A DNA stretch of 64,000 nt from Pseudoxanthomonas sp. YR558 (GTDB lineage Bacteria; Pseudomonadota; Gammaproteobacteria; Xanthomonadales; Xanthomonadaceae). Shown piece by piece: positions 18,773 through 27,548 of this stretch; positions within the stretch are counted from its first letter, which is position 1, and every line of letters starts with the position of its first letter. Where the stretch lies: NCBI RefSeq assembly GCF_900116385.1, contig NZ_FPCI01000002.1:62001-126000 (forward strand), given 5' to 3'. The notes under the pieces were generated by a model that made no database searches, had not been told where the DNA came from, and saw only the letters and a program-made list of their open reading frames with translations. The position numbers and the translations under genes were made by a program.

Positions 18773-20713
18773 ATGGTGTCTGTCCTTGGTGCAGTGCGGC
18801 GCAGCGCGCTCGGCATGCTGGTGCTCGTGCTGGCGCTGCCGGCGTTCGCGGCCAAGCCCGCCCACTACGTGCTCGGCGATGTTTCAGCCAAGACACCGGG
18901 CAAGGTCGAACCGGGCCTGCTGCTGATGGGCGGCGGGGACCGGAACTTCGACGCCATGCGCTGGTTCATGAAGAAGGCAGGCAACGGCCATATCGTCGTG
19001 CTGCGCGCGTCGCTGGCGGGCGAGATCGGCGAGGAATTCTTCAACGAGGTCGGCGGCATCGCCTCGGTGGAAACGTACGTCTTCAACGACCGCGAAAGCG
19101 CGAGCGATCCCGCCGTGCTGCGCAGCCTGAAGCGCGCCGACGGCATCTTCCTGGCCGGCGGCGACCAGTCGCGCTATGTGCGCTACTGGCGCGGTACGCC
19201 GGTGGGCGCGGCGCTCGATGCGCACGTGCGCGCGGGCAAGCCGCTGGGCGGCACCAGTGCCGGCCTGGCCATGCAGGGCGAATACCTTTACGGCGCGATG
19301 GATGGCGGCAGCCAGATCAGCCCGCGCGCGCTGGCCGATCCGCTGGGACCGGACAACACGATCGAGACCGGCTTCCTGCAACTGGCGCTGCTGAAGGGCG
19401 TGCTGACCGATACGCACTTCAGCGAACGCAATCGCCTGGGGCGCCTGATCGCGTTCGTCGCCAAAGCCGAGTCGATGGCGGGCCGCCCGATCCTCGGCCT
19501 GGGCGTGGACGAAGACGCAGCGGTGGCCGTCGAAGGCGATGGCACGGCGCGCGTGTACGCCACCGCGCCGGGTGCCGGTGCGACCGTGGTGAAGGGCGGC
19601 TTCGCGCAGAAGCAGGTGGAAGACGAAGCGATGAACCTGGACCGCGTCGATACCGTGATCGCCGGTGTCGATTCCGTGCTGCACCTGCCGAGTGGTCGCG
19701 TGGACAAGCCTGCCGCCGAGCGCCGCTATGCCGTGCGCAACGGCGTGCTGGTGGCGGTGGATGCGCCGGTGCTGGTGATCCATGGCGGTGCAGGCGTCGA
19801 GCGCGCCGGCATGACGCCGGCCGATGAAGCCGCCGCCCGCACGGCGCTGGAAGCCGCGCTGCGCGCCGGCCACGCGCAGTTGAAGGCGGGCAAGCCCGCG
19901 CTGGAGGCCGTGACCGCCGCCATCACCGTGCTCGAGGATGCGCCGCAATTCAACGCGGGCCGCGGCGCGGTGTTCACCCACGACGGCAAGAATGAGCTCG
20001 ATTCCTCGATCATGGATGGCGCCACCGGCAAGGCCGGCGCGGTCGCCGGCGTGCACCGGGTGAAGAACCCGATCACGCTGGCGCGCGCGGTGATGGACAA
20101 ATCGCGCCACGTGATGATGGTCGGCGGCGGCGCCGAGGCGTTCGCGAAGGAACAGGGCATCACCCTGGTCGATCCGTCGTACTTCCGTACCGAGAAGCGC
20201 TGGCAGCAGCTGCAGAACGCACTGAAGGAAGAGAAGCAGGCGCAGGCGAGCAACACGCCGCTGGAACTGCCGGGCAAGGCCTACTTCGGCACGGTCGGCG
20301 CGCTGGCATTGGACGCGAAGGGCTTGCTGGCCGCGGGCACGTCCACCGGCGGCATGACCAACAAACGCTACGGCCGCGTGGGCGATTCGCCGATCATCGG
20401 CGCCGGCACGTGGGCCGACGATCGTTGCGCGTTCTCCGGTACGGGCTGGGGCGAGTACTACATCCGCGCCGCCGCCGCGCACGAAGTCTGCGCACGCGTG
20501 CGGCTGTCCGGCGAGGGCCTGGTGCGTGCCGCGGACGGCGTGATCAACCGCGACATCCCGAAGGCGGGTGGCGACGGCGGCGCGATCGCGCTGGGCGCCG
20601 ACGGCACGATCGCCTTCCCATTCAACACCGAGGGCATGTACCGCGGCTGGATCGGCGCCGATGGCGTGCCTCACGTGGCGATCTACAAGGAAGACGCGCT
20701 GCCCGCGCGCTGA
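18773..20713 (+). CDS. Exported bifunctional cyanophycinase - isoaspartyl peptidase/L-asparaginase fusion
   Basis: The 646-residue protein joins two hydrolases. After a signal peptide (ALGMLVLVLALPAFAAKP), residues ~35-330 are a peptidase S51 cyanophycinase: LLLMGGGDRNFDAMRWF, DGIFLAGGDQSRYVRYW and nucleophile Ser in GGTSAGLAMQGEY. From ~345 to the end is an Ntn-hydrolase of the plant-type asparaginase family: VLVIHGGAGVERAGM, FNAGRGAVFTHDG, autocleavage/nucleophile Thr in YFGTVGALALDAKG, AAGTSTGGMTNKR. In known pathways the first activity cuts cyanophycin to β-Asp-Arg and the second splits that dipeptide, so one exported polypeptide could release free Asp and Arg. ATG 18773 has GGAG eight bases upstream. 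Both catalytic signatures look intact. Confidence 0.88.
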   Translation: MVSVLGAVRRSALGMLVLVLALPAFAAKPAHYVLGDVSAKTPGKVEPGLLLMGGGDRNFDAMRWFMKKAGNGHIVVLRASLAGEIGEEFFNEVGGIASVETYVFNDRESASDPAVLRSLKRADGIFLAGGDQSRYVRYWRGTPVGAALDAHVRAGKPLGGTSAGLAMQGEYLYGAMDGGSQISPRALADPLGPDNTIETGFLQLALLKGVLTDTHFSERNRLGRLIAFVAKAESMAGRPILGLGVDEDAAVAVEGDGTARVYATAPGAGATVVKGGFAQKQVEDEAMNLDRVDTVIAGVDSVLHLPSGRVDKPAAERRYAVRNGVLVAVDAPVLVIHGGAGVERAGMTPADEAAARTALEAALRAGHAQLKAGKPALEAVTAAITVLEDAPQFNAGRGAVFTHDGKNELDSSIMDGATGKAGAVAGVHRVKNPITLARAVMDKSRHVMMVGGGAEAFAKEQGITLVDPSYFRTEKRWQQLQNALKEEKQAQASNTPLELPGKAYFGTVGALALDAKGLLAAGTSTGGMTNKRYGRVGDSPIIGAGTWADDRCAFSGTGWGEYYIRAAAAHEVCARVRLSGEGLVRAADGVINRDIPKAGGDGGAIALGADGTIAFPFNTEGMYRGWIGADGVPHVAIYKEDALPAR

Positions 20714-20759
20714 GCCGGATGGCGCTATGCTTCGTCTGTCCCTGGGGAGAGACGAAGCC

Positions 20760-21512
20760 ATGCGCAAGATGTGGGGAATCGGGCTGCTGCTGGTGGCCTT
20801 CAACGCGTCGTCGGCAGAGCCGGCATCCAAGCCGATCCATTTTCGTGCGCATGCGCGCGTCGCGTTGGATGCGCACGGCGTGCCGCAGCAGGTCGATGTG
20901 GACCCGAAGCTGCCGGCGGTGATCCGCGATGCGATCGCGCAGCGCGTGGCCCAATGGCGCTTCGAGCCGGCCCGCGTCGGCGACCAGCCGCGGGCGGGCG
21001 CTACGACCGTCTTCCTGGATGCGTGCGCCGTGCCTTCAGCGAACGGCGATATGCGGCTGGCGGTGGACTACGGCTGGAACGGTCCGGGTTATGCGGATGG
21101 ACGCTACTTCCATCCGGCGCCGCGCTACCCCGTCGATGCCGCCAAGCGCGGGGCTGAGGGGGATTTTCGCGTGATCCTGCAGGTGGGTGCCGATGGCCGT
21201 GCAACCGTCGAGAACATTGAAGCGCGGAAGGGCCAGCTGAGACTGTTCGACCAGGCCTTGCGCACGTGGGTGGCGGCGTTGCGGTACGTGCCGGAGGAAA
21301 TCGAAGGCGCGCCCGTCGTCACGCGTGTCGCGATCCCGGTGGATTTCGCGATGGGGGGCGGATCGCTCAGCACGCGCGAGTACATTCGCCAGGAGCGCGA
21401 GGCCAAGCAACGTTCCCCCGAGTGCGTGGCCGCGATGGGCAAGGAGACGGAGGATGCGCCCGCGCGTCCCGTGGTGCTCGATTCGCCCTTCAAGCCGGTT
21501 ACGACGGGCTAG
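20760..21512 (+). CDS. Periplasmic TonB-C-like protein (tandem copy 1)
   Basis: A 250-residue exported protein (signal peptide MRKMWGIGLLLVAFNASSAE). It has two TonB-C-like segments: the first with RVALDAHGVPQQVDVD and QWRFEPARVGDQPRAG, the second with PRYPVDAAKRGAEGDFRVIL and ENIEARKG. The C-terminal motif VVLDSPFKPVTTG recurs in the next gene. It has no membrane anchor or Pro-rich spacer, so it is not a classical TonB. It follows the cyanophycinase fusion by 46 bp and could share its transcript. Function unknown. Confidence 0.65.
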   Translation: MRKMWGIGLLLVAFNASSAEPASKPIHFRAHARVALDAHGVPQQVDVDPKLPAVIRDAIAQRVAQWRFEPARVGDQPRAGATTVFLDACAVPSANGDMRLAVDYGWNGPGYADGRYFHPAPRYPVDAAKRGAEGDFRVILQVGADGRATVENIEARKGQLRLFDQALRTWVAALRYVPEEIEGAPVVTRVAIPVDFAMGGGSLSTREYIRQEREAKQRSPECVAAMGKETEDAPARPVVLDSPFKPVTTG

Positions 21513-21544
21513 TCGGGTTCACCACGTCCGCGAGGAGAAGGGCG

Positions 21545-22282
21545 ATGAGAAGGGAAATTGCGATCGGCCTGCTGCTGGTCAGCGCGTCGCTGCAGGCAGG
21601 CGAGGCCAAGGACCCGGTGCGTTTCCCGGCGACGGCGCGTGTCGTGCTGGATGAGGAGGGCGTGCCCCAGCAGGTGCAGGCCAACGCCAAGTTGCCGGGG
21701 ATTGTCCGGCAGGCCATCGAGACGCGTGTTGCACAGTGGCGGTTCGAGCCCGCCCGGGTGGAAGGTGCGCCTCGCCCCGGTGTCACCCATGTCAAATTGC
21801 AGGCCTGCGCGATCCCGCAACCCGACGGAAGCCTTCGGGTGGGCATGGACTATCAGTCAAACGGCCCCGGGTATGCAGACGATGCGCTGCGCCTGCCTCC
21901 CCCCCGCTATCCGCAACCGGCGTTCCAGTTGGGGTCGGAAGGACGCTTCGACGTGCTCATCAGGGTCGAAGCCGATGGGCGCACCACATTGCAGTCACTG
22001 AAGGCGCGTCGTGGCCGGCTCAAGGATTTCAAGGAGGGCCTGACCGCATGGGCGGATTCCCTGCGGTTGGTGCCGGAGGAGGTGGATGGTCGTCCCATCG
22101 CCACCCAGGTGCGAATTCCGGTGAGTTTTGCATTCGACTACGAGCGCGAGAACGCGATGGCGCGTAAAGCGGCAGAAGCACGATCGCCCGAATGCGCGGC
22201 GGCGGCCGGGTCGGGTCAGCAGGAAGATCCCACGACACCGGTCGTGCTGGATTCGCCCTTCAAGCCGCTGTCCACCAGTTGA
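21545..22282 (+). CDS. Periplasmic TonB-C-like protein (tandem copy 2)
   Basis: A 245-residue paralogue of the previous gene. The alignable blocks are RVVLDEEGVPQQVQANAKLP, QWRFEPARVEGAPRPGVT, PPRYPQPAFQLGSEGRFDVL, LVPEEVDGRPIATQVRIPV and the shared end VVLDSPFKPL. It has a short signal peptide (IAIGLLLVSASLQAGEA). Tandem duplication is clear. ATG 21545 has GAGGAGAAGG upstream. No catalytic residues are visible. Confidence 0.65.
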   Translation: MRREIAIGLLLVSASLQAGEAKDPVRFPATARVVLDEEGVPQQVQANAKLPGIVRQAIETRVAQWRFEPARVEGAPRPGVTHVKLQACAIPQPDGSLRVGMDYQSNGPGYADDALRLPPPRYPQPAFQLGSEGRFDVLIRVEADGRTTLQSLKARRGRLKDFKEGLTAWADSLRLVPEEVDGRPIATQVRIPVSFAFDYERENAMARKAAEARSPECAAAAGSGQQEDPTTPVVLDSPFKPLSTS

Positions 22283-22533
22283 CCGCGCCGCCGGCGCTCC
22301 CGGCCAGCCGCGCGTGCACCGCGCCTCAATTGTTATGTGATGAAACTCTCATTACCCCGGTCTGTAAGCTAAGATACGGATCACATTAGTGTCGACGGCA
22401 GGCCGGGTCCCGGGTGCCGGGCGGCACTACAGGGGGTGTATCCGACCGATCCGCGGCGTGCTGCCGCATCGCGGCGGGCGCCAGCCAGGAAGGCGTTGTC
22501 TTTCCGGAAGGTCGTTGGGGGATCTGTTCGTCG

Positions 22534-24270
22534 ATGTCGCGCAATGTCTTGGGTCTGCGCCTGCGGGGCGCTTCGTGTGTATCTCTTCCCGTCACCTCGA
22601 TCCGCCGCACGGCCAAGCCGTCGCGGCGCCGGCTGTCGCGCCTGCTTGGACAGGCCGGACTGGTCGTTGCGGGGCTGTTCGCCGCCGGCTCGGCATTCGC
22701 CCTGTTGACCGGTACCTGGACCACGAACGGGTCCAGTTCCGCCGCGACGACGGCGAGTGGCATCACCGTGACCTGGACCGGCACCGCCAACCAGAACTAC
22801 GCCAACGGCACGTTCAACGCCAGCAACAACAGCTGGTGGACCGACCCCTACGGCGGCACCGTCAACAACGGCGCATCGCTGGTGATGCTGCACGACACCG
22901 GTACCCGCACCTACACCGCCACCTTCAGCAAGCCGGTCGACAACCCGGTGTTGCATATCGATCGCCTGGGCGGTGCGATCGACAGCGATCCCAACAGCTC
23001 GCGCTGGACGTTGACCGGCTCCGCGTCGCAGGGCGGCTCGGTCTCGCTGACCCGCCTCAGCGGCAACACGCAGTTCGTCGTGCAGCCGGCGCAGAACCGG
23101 TTCTTCCGCCAGTTGGGTGCGTTCTCTGGCGACGCCGATGCGGAATGCCGCACCGGCAACAACGCATCGGTCGCGCGCGGCACGGCATGCGGTTCGGTGC
23201 AGTTCAACGGTACCGGCGTCACCAGCCTGACCTTCAGCATCGACCTGACCGGCCCGACCGGCGGCGACGAGCTGGAGATGCGTTGGAGCTTTGAAGGTTC
23301 CAAGGTGATCGTGCGCAAGCAGACCGTCGGTGGCACTGGAACGTTCGCCTTGACCGCCAGCGACGCAGTCGCGCAGACCTTCAACCTGACTACGACGGCG
23401 ACGAACACGCCGGTAGCCTCGAGTACTTATGCGCTCACCAACCACGCCGCCCCGATCACGCTCACCGAGTCGCAGGTGGCCGGCTACGTGCTGACTGGCG
23501 CCACGTGCGTCGACCAGAGCGGTACTGCGGTGTCGTCGACGGTCAATACTGCTGCGCGACAGGTGGTGATTCCGGTCGCGAACTACCGCGCCAACCAGAC
23601 CCTGACCTGCACGCTGACCAATACGCGGCAGTCGACGCTGGCGCTCGCCAAGCGCTGGGTGAACGCCGCGATCAACGATACCGCTGCCCTGTCCGCGACC
23701 GGCGGCACCAACGCCGCCAGCCTGGCGTCCACGGCCAACACGGCCGCCGAAACCGACACGGGCACGGCCGTTGCGGTCGCCGCCGGCAACGTCATCACCC
23801 TGAGCGAGACATTGGGTGCGGCGAACGCGCGCATCTACAACGCCAGTGCTTGGAGCTGCACAGGTGGCAACCTCAGTGGCAACACGCTGACGTTGACGAC
23901 AGCGCACACGGGCCTGGACATCGTCTGCACCATCACCAACACCGCGCGCCTGGTGGATCTGTCGATCAGCAAGACGACGGGCGCGGGATCCGCTGTGTCC
24001 GGCGACCTGCGCACGTTCACCGTGCTGGTGACGAACACGGGCCCGGAAGCGGCCGATGGCGCCATCGTCGCCGACACGCCGGGCACCGGACTGACCTGTC
24101 CGCCGGCGGGCAATCCGATCACTTGCAGTGCCGGTGGCGGTGCCCAATGCCCGGGTTCCGGCGTGATCGCGGGCCTGGTGGGCAGCGGGGTTGCAATCCC
24201 GACTCTGCCGTCCGGCGGCACGGTGACGTTCCTGGTGCCCTGCCGTGTAACGGCGACCGGTCAACCCTGA
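22534..24270 (+). CDS. Exported DUF11-type repeat surface protein
   Basis: A 578-residue Thr/Ala/Asn-rich secreted protein. An unusually long signal region (RRRLSRLLGQAGLVVAGLFA, then AGSAFA near residue 55) precedes β-sandwich domains low in charged residues. The pattern ALTNHAAPITLTESQVAGYV and TLTCTLTNTRQ resembles prealbumin/SpaA-like folds, and the last ~100 residues (VDLSISKTTGAGSAVSGDLR, LVTNTGPEAADGAIVADTP) are a DUF11/TIGR01451 repeat. No sortase motif or autotransporter barrel is present, so how it reaches the surface is unclear. ATG 22534 is chosen because it precedes the twin Arg-rich signal region. The 250 bp upstream are AT-richer than the surroundings and probably carry its promoter. 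Confidence 0.6.
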   Translation: MSRNVLGLRLRGASCVSLPVTSIRRTAKPSRRRLSRLLGQAGLVVAGLFAAGSAFALLTGTWTTNGSSSAATTASGITVTWTGTANQNYANGTFNASNNSWWTDPYGGTVNNGASLVMLHDTGTRTYTATFSKPVDNPVLHIDRLGGAIDSDPNSSRWTLTGSASQGGSVSLTRLSGNTQFVVQPAQNRFFRQLGAFSGDADAECRTGNNASVARGTACGSVQFNGTGVTSLTFSIDLTGPTGGDELEMRWSFEGSKVIVRKQTVGGTGTFALTASDAVAQTFNLTTTATNTPVASSTYALTNHAAPITLTESQVAGYVLTGATCVDQSGTAVSSTVNTAARQVVIPVANYRANQTLTCTLTNTRQSTLALAKRWVNAAINDTAALSATGGTNAASLASTANTAAETDTGTAVAVAAGNVITLSETLGAANARIYNASAWSCTGGNLSGNTLTLTTAHTGLDIVCTITNTARLVDLSISKTTGAGSAVSGDLRTFTVLVTNTGPEAADGAIVADTPGTGLTCPPAGNPITCSAGGGAQCPGSGVIAGLVGSGVAIPTLPSGGTVTFLVPCRVTATGQP

Positions 24271-24368
24271 AGGAAAACCGGGGTTCGCATGCAGCGCACC
24301 CCGGACGCGCTTCCTTTCCCGGCAGCGAGTGACTATCGTGCGGCGACCTTCTTCGCCGCATCGACGCA

Positions 24369-26468
24369 ATGAGCCGGACCGCATGGATGTGGGTGGTCGT
24401 GGTGCTGACGACCACAGCGATCGCCACCACCTTCCTGTTCACCCCCCGATTCCCGGTACCGGTGCCCGATGCGGGTCCGCCGCTGACGCCATTCGCATGG
24501 TCGGCGGAGCGGACGCTGGCGGCGGGCGATGGCATTCGCGGGGCGCGTGATGGTGCGGGTACCCAGGCGCGCTTCGATGATCCGTGGGGCATCGTCGTCA
24601 TGGAGGACGGCACGCGGTACGTGGCCGACGCGGGCGACAACAACCGCATCCGCCGCATCGCCCCGGACGGTACGGTCGCCACGCTAGCGGGTGGCGTCGA
24701 AGGCTTCGCGGACGGCACCGGCATGGCTGCCGCGTTCAATACGCCTTCGGCTCTCGCGCGCGACCTCGACGACAACCTGTATGTCGCCGACACGGGCAAC
24801 CATGCCATCCGCAGGATCACGCCGCAGGGCGTGGTGACCACCGTCGCCGGCACCGGCGAACCGGGATACCGCGACGGACCGGGCGCGCAAGCCCAGTTCA
24901 ATGGGCCGGTCGGCATTGCGGTGGACGGGCGAGGACGCATCGTCGTCGCCGACACCTACAACGACCGCATCCGCATCATCGGTCGCGATGGCCAGGTCAC
25001 GACGCTGGCGGGTGGCGATGCGCCGGGATTCCTCGACGGCACCGGCAGCGATGCGCGCTTCGACACACCGACGGCGGTGGCGGTCGATGCGACCGGCATC
25101 GTCTGGGTCGCCGACCTGCGCAACGACGCGATCCGTCGCATCGAACCGCACGGTGGCGTCAGCACGTTGCCGCTGCGGCCCGACACGGACACGACGATGG
25201 GTCCGCGTCGCCCGCTTGCCCTCGCGCTCACGCACGAGGGGCATCTTTACGTTGGCGAGCTGTACACCGGGCGCGTGATGCAGGTGATGCGCGACGGCCG
25301 CTGGCACGTGCTGGCGGGCCATCTGCCCGGCCAGCGCCTCTCGCGCCCGGCGGGCCTTGCGGTCGACGCCGCCGGACGCGTGCACTTCACCGATGCAGGC
25401 AGCCATCGCGTGCACCGCCTGGCGCCATTGACCGCGGGCGCGGCGCCGACCGCTTCGCCAGTAGGCCCCTCGCCCGACGATCCACTGCCCGACACCGCCG
25501 GTCGCTGGCCCCTCGCGCCCCAGGATGGCTGGCATGAAGTCGTCGGTACGCTGGGCGAAGTGCGTGGCGACTACGAAGGCGAGAGCCGGCACCACCTGCA
25601 TGGCGGGCTAGACATCCGCGGCGATGTCGGCGCAACGGTGCTCGCGATCACCGACGGCAAGGTCAGCAGTCCATCCGCGGCATGGGGATTCGACGGCCTG
25701 GGCGAAGGTCTGGGCGTGGGCGCGCTGGACTACATCCACATGCGGGTAGGACGTACGCCGCGCGGCGACTTGCTCGATCCCGCACGCTTTCAGTTGTTGC
25801 ACGACCTCAGCGGTGATCCGAGCCGCATTCGGGTGCGGCGGGGTACCCGCTTCGCAGCGGGCGATCCGCTGGGGACGGTAAACCGGATGGCGCACGTGCA
25901 CCTGTCGATCGGCCCCTCCGGCTATGAGCGCAACGCCATCGGGCTCGGCTTCACCGGTTTCACCGATGCGTATCCGCCGCGCATCGACGAAGTGGCGCTG
26001 TTCGACACGCTGGACCAGCCCATCGACGCGAAACAGGACGGTCGCATCGTCGTGCCGCGCGCGCTGCAGGGCGTGCGGATCGTGGTGGAAGCTTGGGACC
26101 AGGTGGACCGCAACCTGCCGCGTCGTCGTCTGGGCTTGTACACGCTGGGCTATCAAGTGCTGCACGACGACGGCACGCCGGTGGCGGGTTACGAAGCGCC
26201 GCGCATGAATATCGACTTCCAGCGACTGCCGTCTGACGACGCGGTGCAGGTCGCCTACGCGCCCGGTAGCGGCATCACCGTGCACGGCAGCGCGGTCACC
26301 CGATTCCGTTACAGCGTCACCAACACCGTGCGCGACGGGATGTGGGCCGAGGGCACGTGGCAACCCGACACGCTTCCGCCGGGCGACTACCTGTTGCGCG
26401 TCTCCGCACGCGACCACAGCGGCAACGAGGCGCAGGGGCGGCGCGACCTGAAGCTGCGGCTGCCGTAG
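24369..26468 (+). CDS. NHL-repeat β-propeller fused to a LytM/M23-like domain
   Basis: A 699-residue protein with an N-terminal membrane anchor or signal (MWVVVVLTTTAIATTFLF). Residues ~50-360 contain about six NHL-type repeats (DDPWGIVVMEDGTRYVADAG, LYVADTGNHAIRRITPQG, GPVGIAVDGRGRIVVADTYN), expected to form a β-propeller. Residues ~390-530 look like a peptidase M23 fold: HxxxD in HLHGGLDIRGDVGATVLAI and HxH in AHVHLSIGPSGYE, with a ~70-residue insert between them. A β-sandwich follows. M23 enzymes cut peptidoglycan cross-bridges; whether this copy is active is inference from the two metal-ligand motifs. Confidence 0.7.
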   Translation: MSRTAWMWVVVVLTTTAIATTFLFTPRFPVPVPDAGPPLTPFAWSAERTLAAGDGIRGARDGAGTQARFDDPWGIVVMEDGTRYVADAGDNNRIRRIAPDGTVATLAGGVEGFADGTGMAAAFNTPSALARDLDDNLYVADTGNHAIRRITPQGVVTTVAGTGEPGYRDGPGAQAQFNGPVGIAVDGRGRIVVADTYNDRIRIIGRDGQVTTLAGGDAPGFLDGTGSDARFDTPTAVAVDATGIVWVADLRNDAIRRIEPHGGVSTLPLRPDTDTTMGPRRPLALALTHEGHLYVGELYTGRVMQVMRDGRWHVLAGHLPGQRLSRPAGLAVDAAGRVHFTDAGSHRVHRLAPLTAGAAPTASPVGPSPDDPLPDTAGRWPLAPQDGWHEVVGTLGEVRGDYEGESRHHLHGGLDIRGDVGATVLAITDGKVSSPSAAWGFDGLGEGLGVGALDYIHMRVGRTPRGDLLDPARFQLLHDLSGDPSRIRVRRGTRFAAGDPLGTVNRMAHVHLSIGPSGYERNAIGLGFTGFTDAYPPRIDEVALFDTLDQPIDAKQDGRIVVPRALQGVRIVVEAWDQVDRNLPRRRLGLYTLGYQVLHDDGTPVAGYEAPRMNIDFQRLPSDDAVQVAYAPGSGITVHGSAVTRFRYSVTNTVRDGMWAEGTWQPDTLPPGDYLLRVSARDHSGNEAQGRRDLKLRLP

Positions 26469-26579
26469 GCGAGCGTCCGTCGGCGATTTCTTGCTGGCAC
26501 CCTGTCGATCTCCGTTGCCCCCGCTCGTCGTAAGGACAAGAGCGGCCGGATGGTCCGGCCTGGAAGACAGGAGAACCCC

Positions 26580-27005
26580 ATGAAAGTGATGGTCATCGTG
26601 AAGGCCAGCCCCGAGTCCGAAGCCGGCGAAATGCCGAGCACCGAGCTGCTGACCGAGATGGGCAAGTTCAATGAGGCGCTGGTCAGGGCCGGCATCATGC
26701 TGGCGGGCGAAGGCCTGCACCCCACGTCGCGCGGCGCCCGGGTGCGCTTCGACGGTAAGCAGCGGACCGTGATCGACGGGCCGTTCGGCGAGACGAAGGA
26801 ACTCATCGCCGGCTTCTGGCTCTGGCAGGTCCGCAATCTCGACGAAGCCATCGAGTGGATCAAGCGCGCACCCTTCGATGGTGGCGCCGAAATCGAACTG
26901 CGCCCGGTGTTCGAAGCCGATGATTTCGGCGACGCGCTGACGCCCGAGCTACGCGAACAAGAAGCGCGGTTGGCGGCCGACCTTTCATCCCGCAACCCGC
27001 AGTGA
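26580..27005 (+). CDS. YCII-related domain protein
   Basis: A 141-residue protein of the YCII/DGPF family (MKVMVIVKASPESEAGE; DGPFGETKELIAGFWLW). The DGPF(A/G)ETKE block defines the group. These ferredoxin-like-fold proteins are usually found with ECF sigma factors of the RpoE-like ECF41/42 type and VOC proteins; here the VOC partner follows after 10 bp but no sigma factor is adjacent. Catalytic role unknown. AGGAGAACCCC precedes the ATG. Confidence 0.85.
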   Translation: MKVMVIVKASPESEAGEMPSTELLTEMGKFNEALVRAGIMLAGEGLHPTSRGARVRFDGKQRTVIDGPFGETKELIAGFWLWQVRNLDEAIEWIKRAPFDGGAEIELRPVFEADDFGDALTPELREQEARLAADLSSRNPQ

Positions 27006-27015
27006 GGCGCCGCGC

Positions 27016-27423
27016 ATGAGCACTCAGATCTTCGTCAACCTTCCCGTGCGCGACCTGGACAAGGCCAAGGCCTTCTTCGGCGCGCTGGATTACGCCTCGA
27101 ATCCCCAGTTCACCGATGAGAACGCAGCTTGCGTGGTCATCAGCGACAGCATCTACGTGATGCTGCTGGTGGAGCCGTTCTTCCAGGGCTTCACCCGCAA
27201 GTCGCTGTGCGATGCGCGCACGCACACCGAAGTTCTGCTCTGCCTGTCGATGGGCAGTCGCAACGAGGTGGATGCGATGGTCGCCAAGGCGCTGGCCGCC
27301 GGCGGTCGCGAACCGATGGAGGCGAAAGACTACGGCTTCATGTACCAGCGCGGCTTCGAAGACCTAGACGGTCATCTCTGGGAGGTCGTGCACATGGATG
27401 AGAGCGGTCCGCCGGCCGAGTAA
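27016..27423 (+). CDS. VOC-family (glyoxalase/bleomycin-resistance fold) protein
   Basis: A 135-residue protein of paired βαβββ modules: FVNLPVRDLDKAKAFFGALD at the start and YQRGFEDLDGHLWEVVHMDE at the end. The last stretch carries the usual D-P/L-D-G-H-x-W-E metal-site pattern. This subgroup sits next to YCII genes and its substrate is unknown. It forms a two-gene unit with the preceding YCII gene. It is the last gene before the lower-GC effector/lipoprotein island. Confidence 0.85.
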   Translation: MSTQIFVNLPVRDLDKAKAFFGALDYASNPQFTDENAACVVISDSIYVMLLVEPFFQGFTRKSLCDARTHTEVLLCLSMGSRNEVDAMVAKALAAGGREPMEAKDYGFMYQRGFEDLDGHLWEVVHMDESGPPAE

Positions 27424-27439
27424 AGCGCAAGGTCGGACA

Positions 27440-27548
27440 TTGATGTAAATGAATGCAGTGCGCGACTTACTCACATTAGGGCGTCGCGCCTTGCACTGCG
27501 TGGCGTCGTGCCGTACAGATAGGACTGTTTCTGGCAGGAGGCCTTGCG
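27440..27548 (+). repeat. Upstream regulatory unit, copy 1 (lipoprotein array)
   Basis: The 109 bp ahead of the first array lipoprotein begin with an 18-base word (27440-27457, TTGATGTAAATGAATGCA) that recurs exactly at 29698-29715 ahead of the fourth lipoprotein. Further partial matches follow (CTCACATTAGGGCGTCGC here, CTCACACTAATGCGACGC there; GGCAGGAGGCCTTGCGATG here, GACAGGAGGCCTGGCGATG there). It probably contains the promoter and ribosome-binding site of the array. Confidence 0.6.

Noticed and set aside
22328..22380. AT-rich stretch with TAAGAT as a promoter ahead of the DUF11 gene
   Set aside because: No -35 box at proper spacing; it may contain the promoter but cannot be placed.
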